A DNA stretch of 64,000 nucleotides from CAXSBR01 sp964252015 (lineage in GTDB: Bacteria > Actinomycetota > Actinomycetes > Mycobacteriales > Jatrophihabitantaceae). Under the pieces are notes generated by a model that searched no databases, was not told the DNA's origin, and saw only the letters and a list, made by a program, of their open reading frames with translations. The stretch is from positions 1-64,000 of the forward strand of contig CAXULW010000017.1 in NCBI GenBank assembly GCA_964252015.1, given 5' to 3'. Each line of letters opens with the position of its first letter. Positions within the stretch are counted from its first letter, which is position 1. A program made the position numbers and the translations under genes. Below, in pieces: positions 1 to 7,899 of the stretch.

Positions 1-100
1 ACTTGTGAGTGAGGCCCCGGCCCGCAACCCCTCAACGAGGGATCACGTCATACCGGCTGAGACGACACCGCACCGGCCGCGTGGCTGGCATGCTTCAGGC

Positions 101-460
101 ATGACCGCCCGCATCCTCGCCGACGGGACCGACGCGACCGTCACCGTCGTCTGGGTCGTTTTCGTCGTGCTGCTGGTCGTTCTGGTGGCTGTGGGTCTGG
201 TCGCGCTGCGGCGTTACAACGCCAACAAGCACACGCTGCGCAGCGAGGGGCTGGGCCCGCTGGGGGCTGCCGCGCAACGTCTGGGCCAGTATGCGGATCG
301 CCCGGCGCACCAGAGCGTGCCGCCCGAGGATGGCGACGAACCCCCGTCCGGGCCGGGCGACGTCGAGCAGCGACTGGCCGAGATCACCGAACTGCACGAC
401 CAGGGCATCCTCGACGACGACGAGTTCGAACGCCAGCGCTCCCGCATGCTCGAACCCTGA
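101..460 (+). CDS. SHOCT-domain membrane protein
   Basis: Predicted 119-residue protein. A single hydrophobic segment (about residues 13-35, rich in V and L) is followed by a basic then acidic linker and a C-terminal short amphipathic domain of the SHOCT type (pattern L-x-E-I-x-x-L-x-D-x-G-I-L-x-x-x-E-F). SHOCT domains are known as short C-terminal oligomerisation or interaction modules; the exact role here is unknown. I chose the internal ATG at 101 because translation from there begins just before the membrane segment; an upstream in-frame start at 5 would add 32 residues of low-complexity sequence. It converges on the larA-like gene. Confidence 0.7.
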   Translation: MTARILADGTDATVTVVWVVFVVLLVVLVAVGLVALRRYNANKHTLRSEGLGPLGAAAQRLGQYADRPAHQSVPPEDGDEPPSGPGDVEQRLAEITELHDQGILDDDEFERQRSRMLEP

Positions 461-478
461 GCCGCGGCCACGACACTG

Positions 479-500
479 AGCCGCCGCCCAGACGGCGGCT
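479..500. terminator. hairpin between convergent genes
   Basis: Perfect 8-bp inverted repeat (AGCCGCCG / CGGCGGCT) with a 6-base loop, lying just after the SHOCT gene and overlapping the last codon of the convergent LarA-like gene. No U-tract is visible. Likely a bidirectional terminator, inferred from position and symmetry. Confidence 0.45.
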
Positions 501-1761
501 ACTGGAGGCGGTACAGCGTTTCACCCGCGTTCTCCACGACGAGCACGTCGGGATCGCCCGCGCGCGACCACGCCCGCGGATCGATGGTGTCCGGGTCGCG
601 GTAGCCCAGGCCGTGCGCGCGGCACACCTGCGGCGGTATGCCGGTGGCCAGGGTGACCGCGATCCGGGCCCGCTCGACCCCGTCGACGAACTCGCCCGAT
701 CCGCGCAGGTGGGTGCTGTGCGCCAGGACTCCCCACGGCTGGGCCTGGAACTGGTCCCACTGGGCGAGGAAGTAGTCGCGCACGTGGTAGCCGACGGCAG
801 CCAGCACCTCGCCGTGGGTGACGCTGAACTCGGTGATGTGCGGCGCGTACAGGATCACCTCGCCCCCGTCGGCGACGACGGGCTCGACCTTGTACATCCC
901 TTTGGCCGCCGTCCACATGTCTTGATATCGCGGCGAGACTACCGACAGGACGCTGCGGTAGGTCCGGGTTTCGTAGCGGACGTGGACCCGGGCCGACAGC
1001 GCGGCCGCCGCGGCCCACGCCGGCTCCGGCGCGCCTGCGTACAGCCCGTTCAACTCCGCACCGGGGCCGGGGCGCACGACCATGGCCAGGCAGAGCCGGG
1101 GGGTCGGGATCATGGCCGCGGCCGCGTCGATCAGCCGACGCACAGGGGTCGTGCCGAGCGTGCCGATGATGGTGCGGCTGGTGATCAGCGCCCCCAGCCA
1201 GTGCGAGACGTTGATGAGCTCCTGGCCACTGACGCCCGGGAAGAAGTACTTGTTCCCGCCCGAGAAGCCCACCACCTCGTGCGGGAACACCGGACCGCAG
1301 ACGATGGCCAGATCGGCGTCGACCACCAGCGAGTTGATCTTCACCACGACGGGCTCGTGCAACCGCCCCTCGCTCAGCGTCTCGATCTGCCTGCGGCTCA
1401 GCACGCCCAGCTCGGTGAACGCCTCCGGGCGCCACCATTCGTGGTTGCCGAACGTCATCGCCGGCAGTTCGGACTGTGGGCCGGTGGTCGAAATGCCGGC
1501 CAGCTCGCAGATCGCGTCGTCGGGCACCGGCTGGTGCGTGCCGAGCGCGACGAGGACGTCGATCCGGCGGGCACGGCCGGCCAGCTCGTCGTGCAGAAGG
1601 CGCAGCATCATCGGGATCGGCGCGGTGCGGGTGCCGTCCGGGATGAGGATGACGACGTGCCGGCCGTCGAGATTCCGGCCGGCGAGCAGCTCGTGGACGA
1701 TCCCGGTGACCGTGTCTGCGTCGAGAACGGCGTCGACCTGTCCGACGCCGATGATGGTCAT
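499..1761 (-). CDS. LarA-like (DUF2088) lactate racemase family protein
   Basis: 420 residues. The N-terminal DUF2088/LarA domain shows the P-D-G-T-R-T motif (about residue 41), A-L-G-T-H-Q-P, and the diagnostic H-E-V-V-G-F-S-G-G-N-K-Y-F-F-P-G stretch near residue 160. LarA enzymes are nickel-pincer-cofactor racemases or epimerases of 2-hydroxy acids; many paralogues have other sugar-acid or hydroxy-acid substrates. The start ATG overlaps the stop of the upstream mannitol dehydrogenase-family gene (ATGA at 1758-1761), so it is the third gene of a translationally coupled operon with uronate catabolism genes. That context suggests an aldonate or hydroxy-acid substrate rather than lactate; the substrate is inference. 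Confidence 0.8.
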   Translation of the reverse strand: MTIIGVGQVDAVLDADTVTGIVHELLAGRNLDGRHVVILIPDGTRTAPIPMMLRLLHDELAGRARRIDVLVALGTHQPVPDDAICELAGISTTGPQSELPAMTFGNHEWWRPEAFTELGVLSRRQIETLSEGRLHEPVVVKINSLVVDADLAIVCGPVFPHEVVGFSGGNKYFFPGVSGQELINVSHWLGALITSRTIIGTLGTTPVRRLIDAAAAMIPTPRLCLAMVVRPGPGAELNGLYAGAPEPAWAAAAALSARVHVRYETRTYRSVLSVVSPRYQDMWTAAKGMYKVEPVVADGGEVILYAPHITEFSVTHGEVLAAVGYHVRDYFLAQWDQFQAQPWGVLAHSTHLRGSGEFVDGVERARIAVTLATGIPPQVCRAHGLGYRDPDTIDPRAWSRAGDPDVLVVENAGETLYRLQ

Positions 1762-3224
1762 AGCTGCACCGGGTCGGCGGCCGTCGAGCGGCGTAACGAG
1801 ACCAAGGCCGTGCCGACGTCGTCGAGGAACGCGCCGGCCAGAACGGCCGGCAGCGGGATGACCCCGTCCGGGCCGAACAGCCGCTGCACCTGGCCGGCCG
1901 CTTCCGCCTCCTCGGCCAGGACGCGGCGGATCACGTCGGCCATCGGATCCACCAGCGCATCACCGGACGCGTGCGCGACCCACCCGGCCAGGACGAGCGC
2001 GCACAACGGCGCCGCCACCCCGCGGCCGACCAGGTCGGCTGCGGTGGACCCGATCCGGATCGGCAGTTTGGCCGAGCCGTCCGCGGCGATCTTGGCCAGT
2101 TCGTAGGCGATGCCCGGGTTCTCGAACCGCTCCACCACCTGCTCGCGGTAGCGGGCCACGTCGAGCCCGTCGGGCAATTGGCGCAGCGACGTCGACGCCT
2201 CGTCCAGCCAGGCCACCAACAGGTCGCGGAACCCAGGCCCGGCCATCACCTCGGCGACGGTGCGGTACCCGGCCCGCAGACCGAGGTAGGCCAGCAGGCA
2301 ATGGCCACCGTTGACCAACCTGAGTTTGACGTCACTCCACGGCCGGATGTCCTTCAGCAGCTGGACGTTCTCGGCAGGCCACTGCGGATGCCCGGTTGCG
2401 AATGAATCTTCGATCACCCATAGGCCGTACGGCTCGGCGCACACCAGACCGTCGTCGCGATACCCCAGCCGGTCGCCCAGCGCCGCGACTGCGGCGGGAG
2501 TTGTCTCGGGCACGATCCGGTCCACCAGCGTGTTCGGGAAACGCACGTTGACCTTGATCCAGGCGGCCAGCGAACCGTCCGAGCCCAACGGCGATCGCCG
2601 CACGAACTGGGCGCACAGCGCACGGACCAGATCGCCGCCGCGCGCGACGTTGTCACAGCAGAGCACGGTCAGCCCGCCCAGTCCCCGCTCGGCCCGCTGA
2701 TGGAACGCACCGACCAGCTGGCCGACGACGCTGCGGTGCGGCTCGCGATCGGCCAGATCCCTGGCCACGTAGGGATTCCCGCTGTCGAGCGCCCGGGTGG
2801 ACAGGTTGGCCGCGTACCCCTGCTCGGTCACGGTCATCGACACGATCCGCGTCCCCGCTGCGCCGATCGCCGCGCGCAACGCCCACGCTTCGGACTGGGC
2901 GGGGACTACAGCTCGGACCGACCCGACGATCCGCGCCCGCAGCGGACCCTCGCCATCGCGGGTGACCACCGTGAACAGGCCGTCCTGCGGACGGAGCTGC
3001 TCGACCACCCGGCGGCTGCGCTGGGTCACCCCGACGATGCCCCAGCCCGATTCGACGATGTCCGCAGCGGCGTCGGTGAACACGGCCTGGTGGGCCCGGT
3101 GGAATGCACCGATGCCCAGGTGAACGATCCCCGTCTCGAGTTCGGCCGGGTCGTAAGCCGGTAGGGCGGCCGTGGTCACCGATCGGGCCGTGGCGGACGA
3201 CAACCTGGGCTGGGAGCCGCTCAT
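1758..3224 (-). CDS. mannitol dehydrogenase / fructuronate reductase family oxidoreductase
   Basis: 488 residues. The N-terminal Rossmann domain begins at about residue 30 (I-V-H-L-G-I-G-A-F-H-R-A-H-Q); the polyol-specific long-chain dehydrogenase catalytic region contains K-V-N-V-R-F-P-N-T-L-V-D-R-I and the K-L-R-L-V-N-G-G-H-C-L-L-A-Y-L-G block, typical of mannitol dehydrogenase, UxuB and UxaB enzymes. It should interconvert a keto-hexuronate or ketose and the matching sugar acid or polyol with NAD(H). Neighbours (a uronate isomerase fragment upstream, LarA-like downstream, both with ATGA overlaps) favour a D-fructuronate or related role. The start at 3224 is set by the overlap with the upstream stop and by the alignable N-terminus. 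Confidence 0.85.
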   Translation of the reverse strand: MSGSQPRLSSATARSVTTAALPAYDPAELETGIVHLGIGAFHRAHQAVFTDAAADIVESGWGIVGVTQRSRRVVEQLRPQDGLFTVVTRDGEGPLRARIVGSVRAVVPAQSEAWALRAAIGAAGTRIVSMTVTEQGYAANLSTRALDSGNPYVARDLADREPHRSVVGQLVGAFHQRAERGLGGLTVLCCDNVARGGDLVRALCAQFVRRSPLGSDGSLAAWIKVNVRFPNTLVDRIVPETTPAAVAALGDRLGYRDDGLVCAEPYGLWVIEDSFATGHPQWPAENVQLLKDIRPWSDVKLRLVNGGHCLLAYLGLRAGYRTVAEVMAGPGFRDLLVAWLDEASTSLRQLPDGLDVARYREQVVERFENPGIAYELAKIAADGSAKLPIRIGSTAADLVGRGVAAPLCALVLAGWVAHASGDALVDPMADVIRRVLAEEAEAAGQVQRLFGPDGVIPLPAVLAGAFLDDVGTALVSLRRSTAADPVQL

Positions 3225-3490
3225 TGCGGAACCGGCCGGTAGACCTCGAGCGTCTGTTCGTGCGCCCACAGCCGGGAGATCTCGTGTGACATGAGGATGC
3301 GCAGGACGTAATGATCGGCGGTGACGAACAGCGCCACCGGGTCGGAGAAGGCCCGGTCCTCGGCCAACGCCCACGCGTCGATGTGCGTGTGCGGGCAGAC
3401 CAGCGGCAGATCGCGGATTCCCCGGTACAGCTCGCGGGCGATGGCGCGAGGCCCCGGCTCGGCCGGCAGCAGCCGGTCATCGTCCAGCAT
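3221..3490 (-). pseudogene. N-terminal fragment of uronate isomerase (UxaC family)
   Basis: 89 residues. The sequence L-V-C-P-H-T-H-I-D followed by P-V-A-L-F-V-T-A-D-H-Y-V-L-R matches the N-terminus of glucuronate/uronate isomerases (H-x-H metal-binding motif and the D-H-Y motif), enzymes of about 470 residues. After about residue 68 the similarity stops and the frame closes at 3221. The rest of the barrel is absent because the next gene begins at once. The fragment cannot be catalytic. Its stop still overlaps the next start (ATGA), so it may survive as a translated leader that couples the operon. Confidence 0.65.
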
Positions 3491-3574
3491 CGCAGGCACG
3501 CCCCATCTTCGCCCCGCGCAGTCATGACCAGTAGACCGGGTGAGCGGGCGGCGCGGGACCGCGCGGATGCGGCC

Positions 3575-3598
3575 GATATTGCCCCGCGAGGCAATATC
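3575..3598. promoter_or_regulatory. 9-bp palindrome, candidate molybdate regulator operator
   Basis: GATATTGCC and GGCAATATC form a perfect 9-bp inverted repeat with a 6-base spacer, in the divergent intergenic region between the uronate operon and the HTH-TOBE gene, about 50 bases before the latter's GTG. Such a TOBE-type regulator would be expected to bind as a dimer next to the mod genes. The assignment is inference from symmetry and position. Confidence 0.5.
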
Positions 3599-3636
3599 CA
3601 AGACGGGGTCGGCGCATTTCTCCCGTAACCGCGGTT

Positions 3637-3642
3637 TACAGT
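3637..3642 (+). promoter_or_regulatory. candidate -10 element (TACAGT), leaderless start
   Basis: TACAGT lies 7 bases before the GTG at 3650, a spacing expected for a leaderless transcript, which is common in actinobacteria. No Shine-Dalgarno sequence precedes the GTG. The -35 region is not clear. Confidence 0.3.
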
Positions 3643-3649
3643 ATGCGAC

Positions 3650-4060
3650 GTGACGACGTTCCGAATCCGCGAGGCGGCCGAGCTGCTGGGCGTCAGCGAC
3701 GACACCATACGGCGTTGGGTCGACGCCGGTCGGGTGGCGGCGACGTCGGACAACGGCAAGCGCACCATCGCCGGGGCCGAGCTGGCTCGCTTCGCCGAGG
3801 AGCTGGCCGCCAGCGTGGAGCAGCCGGCTCCGCGTCCGGTGATCGCCGAGTCGGCGCGGAACCGGTTCACCGGCCTGGTCACCCGCGTGGTCAAGGACGG
3901 CGTCATGGCCAAGGTCGAGATCCAGGCCGGGCCGTTCCGGATCACCTCGCTGATCAGCCGTGACGCCGCGGACGAATTGGGCCTGGAGCCGGGCACGCTG
4001 GCCATCGCGTCGGTCAAGGCCACAAACGTCGTGGTCGAGGTACCCGTACTGCCTGCCTGA
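3650..4060 (+). CDS. HTH-TOBE molybdate-responsive regulator / molybdopterin-binding protein
   Basis: 136 residues. The N-terminal excisionase/MerR-like helix-turn-helix (F-R-I-R-E-A-A-E-L-L-G-V-S-D-D-T-I-R-R-W, residues 4-23) is joined to a C-terminal TOBE (mop) domain (about residues 70-134, F-T-G-L-V-T-R-V-V-K-D-G-V-M-A-K-V). TOBE domains bind molybdate or tungstate oxyanions. It sits directly before modA, so it probably senses oxyanion and controls the mod operon, acting as a compact ModE-like regulator. The GTG start is followed immediately by the HTH. The palindrome at 3575-3598 is its likely site. Confidence 0.8.
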   Translation: MTTFRIREAAELLGVSDDTIRRWVDAGRVAATSDNGKRTIAGAELARFAEELAASVEQPAPRPVIAESARNRFTGLVTRVVKDGVMAKVEIQAGPFRITSLISRDAADELGLEPGTLAIASVKATNVVVEVPVLPA

Positions 4061-4091
4061 TTCCGCTGACACCACAGAGCAAGGAGCACCC

Positions 4092-4910
4092 ATGCGTCGC
4101 ACCACCCTGAGGATCGTCGCGGTCGCCGCCGCGAGCACGTTGGCGCTGGTGGGGTGCAGCTCGTCGAGCAAGAAGACCTCCACCAGCACGGGTTCGTCGC
4201 CCGCGGGCGCAACCACGGGCGCATCCTCATCAGCTCCCGCGCTGTCGGGCAAGATCACCGTGCTGGCGGCGGCGTCGCTCACCGAGGCGTTCACGACGAT
4301 CGGCAAGCAGTTCAAGGTGGCCCACCCCGGCACCAACATCGTGTTCAACTTCGAGGCCAGCTCGGCCGCGGCGGCACAGATCACCGCCGGAGCCAAGGCC
4401 GATGTGTTCGCCTCGGCCTCGCCCAAGAACATGACGTCGGTGGCCAAGTTCGTCACCACCCCGACCAACTTCGTGAGCAACTCGCTCGAGATCGCGGTGC
4501 CACCGGACAACCCCGGCAAGGTCACCTCGCTGAGCGATCTGGCCAAGACGAGCGTCAAGGTGGCGCTGTGCCAGCCACAGGTGCCGTGCGGCGCGGTCGC
4601 GACCACAGTGCTGGCCAACGCCAAGCTGAAGGTCAAGCCGAAAACGCTGGAACCCGACGTCAAGTCGACGTTGGGCAAGATCGAGCTCAAGGCCGTTGAC
4701 GCCGGGTTGGTCTACGTGACTGACGTCAAGGCGGCCGGCGCCAAGGTCAAGGGCATCGTCATCCCGGCCAACGTCAACGCCTCCACCGAGTACCCGATCG
4801 CCACGTTGACGAGTGCGCCCAACGCCGCCGCGGCCAAAGCCTTCGTGGACTACGTGCTCTCTCCGGCCGGGCAGCAGGTGCTTCTGGCCGCGGGCTTCGC
4901 CAAGCCCTGA
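4092..4910 (+). CDS. modA: molybdate ABC transporter substrate-binding lipoprotein
   Basis: 272 residues. The lipoprotein signal peptide ends in L-A-L-V-G-C (Cys22), followed by a Ser/Thr/Ala-rich linker to about residue 50 and the ModA fold: V-L-A-A-A-S-L-T-E-A-F, then F-E-A-S-S-A-A-A-A-Q-I and A-D-V-F-A-S-A, the oxyanion-binding and hinge segments of periplasmic molybdate-binding proteins. AAGGAG at 4081-4086 gives good spacing to the ATG at 4092. It is anchored outside the membrane and delivers molybdate to ModBC. Confidence 0.92.
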   Translation: MRRTTLRIVAVAAASTLALVGCSSSSKKTSTSTGSSPAGATTGASSSAPALSGKITVLAAASLTEAFTTIGKQFKVAHPGTNIVFNFEASSAAAAQITAGAKADVFASASPKNMTSVAKFVTTPTNFVSNSLEIAVPPDNPGKVTSLSDLAKTSVKVALCQPQVPCGAVATTVLANAKLKVKPKTLEPDVKSTLGKIELKAVDAGLVYVTDVKAAGAKVKGIVIPANVNASTEYPIATLTSAPNAAAAKAFVDYVLSPAGQQVLLAAGFAKP

Positions 4911-4915
4911 GCGAG

Positions 4916-5761
4916 GTGCGCGGGGCGCGCGAGGCGCGCGGGGTGCTCGAGGTGCGCGGGGCGCGCGGGGCCCGCCGGGGCGCTCCGGCGGTCATCGCCG
5001 TCCCCGCGCTAATCGGTATCGCGTTCCTGTTGCTGCCGTTGGTGGCGCTGCTGATCCGGGCGCCGTGGTCGCATCTGTTCCAGCTGCTGTCCACGAACAC
5101 CGCGACCACCGCGCTACGGCTGTCGCTGGAGTGCGCCACGATGGCCACGATCGCGTCGTTCGTCCTGGGCGTGCCGCTGGCCTGGATGCTGGCCCGGGTG
5201 CAGTTCCCCGGACGGTCGCTGGTGCGCGCGGCGGTGACCGTGCCGCTGGTGCTGCCGCCGGTCGTCGGCGGCGTCGCCCTGCTGTTCGCGCTGGGACGCT
5301 TCGGCGTGCTCGGGCAGTACCTGGACCGCTGGTTCGGCTACGACATCCCGTTCACGACCACGGCGGTGGTGATCGCCGAGACGTTCGTGGCCATGCCGTT
5401 CCTGGTCGTCACGGTAGAAGGTGCGTTGCGGTCGGCCGATCAGGGCCTGGACGAAGCCGCGGCCACCCTGGGCGCCAGCCGGACCGCGGTGTTCTGGCGG
5501 GTGACGCTGCCCCTGATCCGACCGTCACTGCTGGCCGGTTCGGTGCTGTGCTGGGCCCGGGCGCTGGGGGAGTTCGGGGCCACGGTGACGTTCGCCGGCA
5601 ACACTCCGGGCCAGACCGAGACGATGCCGATCGCGATCTACAACGCGATGCAGGACGATCCCGAGCCGGCCATCGCGCTGAGCCTGGTGCTGCTCGTCGT
5701 GGCGCTGATCGTGTTGGGGGCGATGCGGGAACGGTGGCTCGGTGGGGGACCGGCGGCGTGA
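4916..5761 (+). CDS. modB: molybdate ABC transporter permease
   Basis: 281 residues with several hydrophobic helices and the permease EAA loop (L-D-E-A-A-A-T-L-G-A-S-R-T-A-V-F-W-R-V, about residues 180-198). The L-G-E-F-G-A-T-V-T-F-A-G-N block is typical of ModB/CysT permeases. A GTG at 4916 lies 5 bases after the modA stop; the first 25 residues are an Arg/Gly/Ala-rich stretch encoded by imperfect GCGCGGGGCGCGC repeats, so the true start could be slightly later. The stop overlaps the modC start (GTGA). Confidence 0.9.
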   Translation: MRGAREARGVLEVRGARGARRGAPAVIAVPALIGIAFLLLPLVALLIRAPWSHLFQLLSTNTATTALRLSLECATMATIASFVLGVPLAWMLARVQFPGRSLVRAAVTVPLVLPPVVGGVALLFALGRFGVLGQYLDRWFGYDIPFTTTAVVIAETFVAMPFLVVTVEGALRSADQGLDEAAATLGASRTAVFWRVTLPLIRPSLLAGSVLCWARALGEFGATVTFAGNTPGQTETMPIAIYNAMQDDPEPAIALSLVLLVVALIVLGAMRERWLGGGPAA

Positions 5762-6894
5762 CGCCGCCGCCGCAACGCGCGTCGGGGCCGAACGCTGAGG
5801 GGTTGGGCGCGGAGGGGTTGGGCGCGGACGGGTTGTCGGTGTCGGCCCTCGTGCGGCGGGGCGAGTTCGTGCTCGACGTCGCCCTGGACGTGGGCGCCGG
5901 CGAGATCGTAGCCGTGCTCGGCCCGAACGGGGCGGGCAAATCGACGCTGCTCCGGGTGCTGGCCGGCCTGACCGCACTCAGTTCGGGGCGCATCACGCTG
6001 GCCGGTCAGGTGCTCGACGACGTGGACAACGGCGTGTTCGTGGCGCCGGAGAGTCGTCCGGTGGGGCTGGTGTTCCAGAACTACCGGCTGTTCCCACACC
6101 TGACCGTGGTGGACAACGTGGCGTTCGCGGCCCGTTCCCGCGGCGTGCGACGCGGTCCGGCCCGCGTCACGGCCGCGCGGTGGCTGGAGCAGTTCGAGCT
6201 GTCCGGACTGGCTGATCGCAAGCCCGATCAGCTGTCCGGTGGTCAGGCCCAACGGGTCGCGCTGGCCCGCACGTTGGCCGCGGAACCCGCCTTGCTGCTG
6301 CTGGACGAACCGACGGCGGCCCTCGACGCGCGCAGCCGGCTGGCCGTGCGCGCGGACCTGCGCCGGCACCTGAGCGCATTCGCGGGGCCGACGGTGCTGG
6401 TCACCCACGATCCGCTCGAGGCGATGGTGATGGCCGACCGGCTCGTCGTCATCGAAGGCGGCCGCATCGTCCAGGTCGGCGCACCCGCCGAGGTCGCCCG
6501 GCGCCCGGCCACGCAGTACGTCGCCCGCCTGGTCGGGCTGAACCTGTACGCCGGGACGCGGTCCACCGGGGCAACCCGGGTCGAGCTGAGCGGTGGCGGG
6601 TCGCTGGTGGCGGCCGACGCGGAGCCGCACGGCCCGGTGTGGGTCGCGTTGCGCCCGGCCGCGGTCTCCGTGCACACCTCGCCCCCGATGCCCGGCAGCC
6701 CGCGCAACGTCTGGTCCGGACGCATCGACGGGATGGAGCTGTTGACCGACCGGGTGCGACTGCAGGTCGACGCGTCACCGAGCACCTTGGTCGACGTCAC
6801 CCCGGACGCCGTGGCCGATCTCGGCCTTGTCGAGGGCATGACGGTGTGGCTGTCGGCCAAGGCCACCGACGTGGACGTCTACCCGGCGCCGTGA
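5758..6894 (+). CDS. modC: molybdate ABC transporter ATP-binding protein
   Basis: 378 residues. Walker A (G-P-N-G-A-G-K-S, residues 55-62), signature L-S-G-G-Q-A-Q-R-V-A-L-A-R, Walker B L-L-L-L-D-E-P-T, and the H-loop T-H-D are all present; a C-terminal TOBE/MOP domain follows from about residue 260. It couples ATP hydrolysis to molybdate import through ModB. The GTG at 5758 overlaps the modB stop. The N-terminus carries a short duplicated G-L-G-A-E/D tract from a DNA repeat at about 5796-5834, absent from usual ModC proteins. Confidence 0.92.
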   Translation: MTPPPQRASGPNAEGLGAEGLGADGLSVSALVRRGEFVLDVALDVGAGEIVAVLGPNGAGKSTLLRVLAGLTALSSGRITLAGQVLDDVDNGVFVAPESRPVGLVFQNYRLFPHLTVVDNVAFAARSRGVRRGPARVTAARWLEQFELSGLADRKPDQLSGGQAQRVALARTLAAEPALLLLDEPTAALDARSRLAVRADLRRHLSAFAGPTVLVTHDPLEAMVMADRLVVIEGGRIVQVGAPAEVARRPATQYVARLVGLNLYAGTRSTGATRVELSGGGSLVAADAEPHGPVWVALRPAAVSVHTSPPMPGSPRNVWSGRIDGMELLTDRVRLQVDASPSTLVDVTPDAVADLGLVEGMTVWLSAKATDVDVYPAP

Positions 6895-6933
6895 TCGGTC
6901 AGTTCGGCCCGGTCCGTGCTCACCCGCAGGCGA

Positions 6934-7215
6934 TCACCTGACGGCCGTGACCCCGAAGCGCTTCTCGTTGCGGGCCCGGGCGCGGGCGATCTCGACGTCG
7001 CGGTCCCGCGGTGCGGCCGGGGTGACCAGATCCTCCAGCAGGTGCTGGGTGACGTGCGCGATCTCGTTGACCGCGGCCTCGAACACGGCCCGGTTGGCCG
7101 CCGACGGGTGCGTCGAACCGCTGACCTTGCGGACATACTGCAGGGCAGCGGCGCGGACCTCGTCGGACGTGGCCGGCGGCTCGAAATTATGCAGGACCTT
7201 GATGTTGCGGCACAT
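6934..7215 (-). CDS. DUF2277 family protein
   Basis: 93 residues beginning M-C-R-N-I-K-x-L-x-N-F-E-P-P-A-T, the signature of the small DUF2277 family, followed by A-A-L-Q-Y-V-R-K-V-S-G. Full length for the family. Function unknown; soluble. It converges on modC with about 40 bases between. Confidence 0.85.
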   Translation of the reverse strand: MCRNIKVLHNFEPPATSDEVRAAALQYVRKVSGSTHPSAANRAVFEAAVNEIAHVTQHLLEDLVTPAAPRDRDVEIARARARNEKRFGVTAVR

Positions 7216-7277
7216 GGGTCAAGCCTGGCACAGCGGGCCCGGTGTCGCGCCGGCCGGGTGCACAAAGTAGAGCCGGA

Positions 7278-7429
7278 GTGCTGGCCAACCCGGGGGAAAC
7301 TCGTCGCGTCGGCGGCCCGGCACGGGGTCGGCGTGGGGGCGTTCAACGTGATCAGGCTGGAGCACGCCGAGGCCATCATCGACGAAGCCGGCCGGGTCGG
7401 CGTGCCGACGATCCTGGCGCTCAGCCGCG
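7278..7429 (+). pseudogene. N-terminal fragment of class II fructose-bisphosphate aldolase family
   Basis: Frame from 7297 reads K-L-V-A-S-A-A-R-H-G-V-G-V-G-A-F-N-V-I-R-L-E-H plus I-D-E-A-G-R-V-G-V-P-T-I-L-A-L-S, the start of class II (KbaY/Fba type) aldolases. The natural GTG start at 7278 is in another frame; one surplus G in the run 7292-7296 separates them. The protein ends after about 48 codons, against roughly 280 or more for the family, and is followed at once by the palindromic repeat array. A frameshifted, 3'-deleted remnant. Confidence 0.6.
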
Positions 7430-7446
7430 GACCTCGGCGTCAGCTC

Positions 7447-7699
7447 GGCAGGTGTATAGCGTTTTGTGCGCTATGGCGCCGAAAACGCTACGCAGTCTCT
7501 CCCTCGCCCGCGCCCGCGCCTGAGTTGGGCTGATCCGCGCCGGCAGGTGTATAGCGTTTTGCGCGCTATGGCGCCGAAAACCCTACGCGCCTCTCCCTCG
7601 CCCTCGCCCGCGCCCGCGCCCGCGCCTGAGTTGGGCTGACCCGCGCCGGCAGGTGTATAGCGTTTTGCGCGCTATGGCGCCGAAAACGCTACGCAGCCC
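7447..7699. repeat. three-copy tandem repeat with nested palindrome
   Basis: Three near-identical copies (7447-7495, about 7542-7590, about 7649-7697) start GGCAGGTGTATAGCGTTTTG and end GAAAACGCTACGC. Each holds a 9-bp inverted repeat TAGCGTTTT / AAAACGCTA enclosing GCGC-TATG-GCGC. The spacers between copies (about 46 and 58 bases) are themselves similar, rich in CTCGCCCGCGCC and ending GAGTTGGGCTGA-CCCGCGCC, so the unit is about 95-107 bases. No ORF is supported. Likely a REP-like element amplified in tandem. Confidence 0.75.
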
Positions 7700-7899
7700 G
7701 CGCCCGCGTCCGACGCTCGACCTCGGACGCGATGGCGGACGCGGTGGCCGGCGTGCTAGTGGTGCTGACCGGCGAGTGATGGGCCGGTGCGCGACGTCCG
7801 CCATCGCGGCCTGGGCCGGTGCGCGACTTCCGCGCGGCCTGGGCCGGTGCGCGGCGTCGGCCTCGGAGCCTGGTCGTTCCCGCTGGGTATGTTCGGGCG
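7700..7899. repeat. GC-rich direct repeats before the DUF1684 gene
   Basis: The block CGGCCTGGGCCGGTGCGCGAC-type sequence recurs about three times (7783-7858). No coding signal seen. It probably carries the promoter of the GTG-initiated gene at 7900. Confidence 0.4.

Noticed and set aside
3491..4690. Long minus-strand reading frames antisense to the HTH-TOBE and modA genes
   Set aside because: Shadows of well-supported plus-strand genes; only the last 89 codons (3221-3490) have real uronate isomerase similarity.
7216..7530. Complete aldolase gene running from the 6916 reading frame
   Set aside because: The upstream part of that frame is antisense to the DUF2277 gene, the natural start is out of frame, and the protein ends after about 48 homologous codons.
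7447..7699. CRISPR array
   Set aside because: Only three copies; the spacers are similar to each other, the unit is a palindromic core of about 49 bases, and no cas gene is near.
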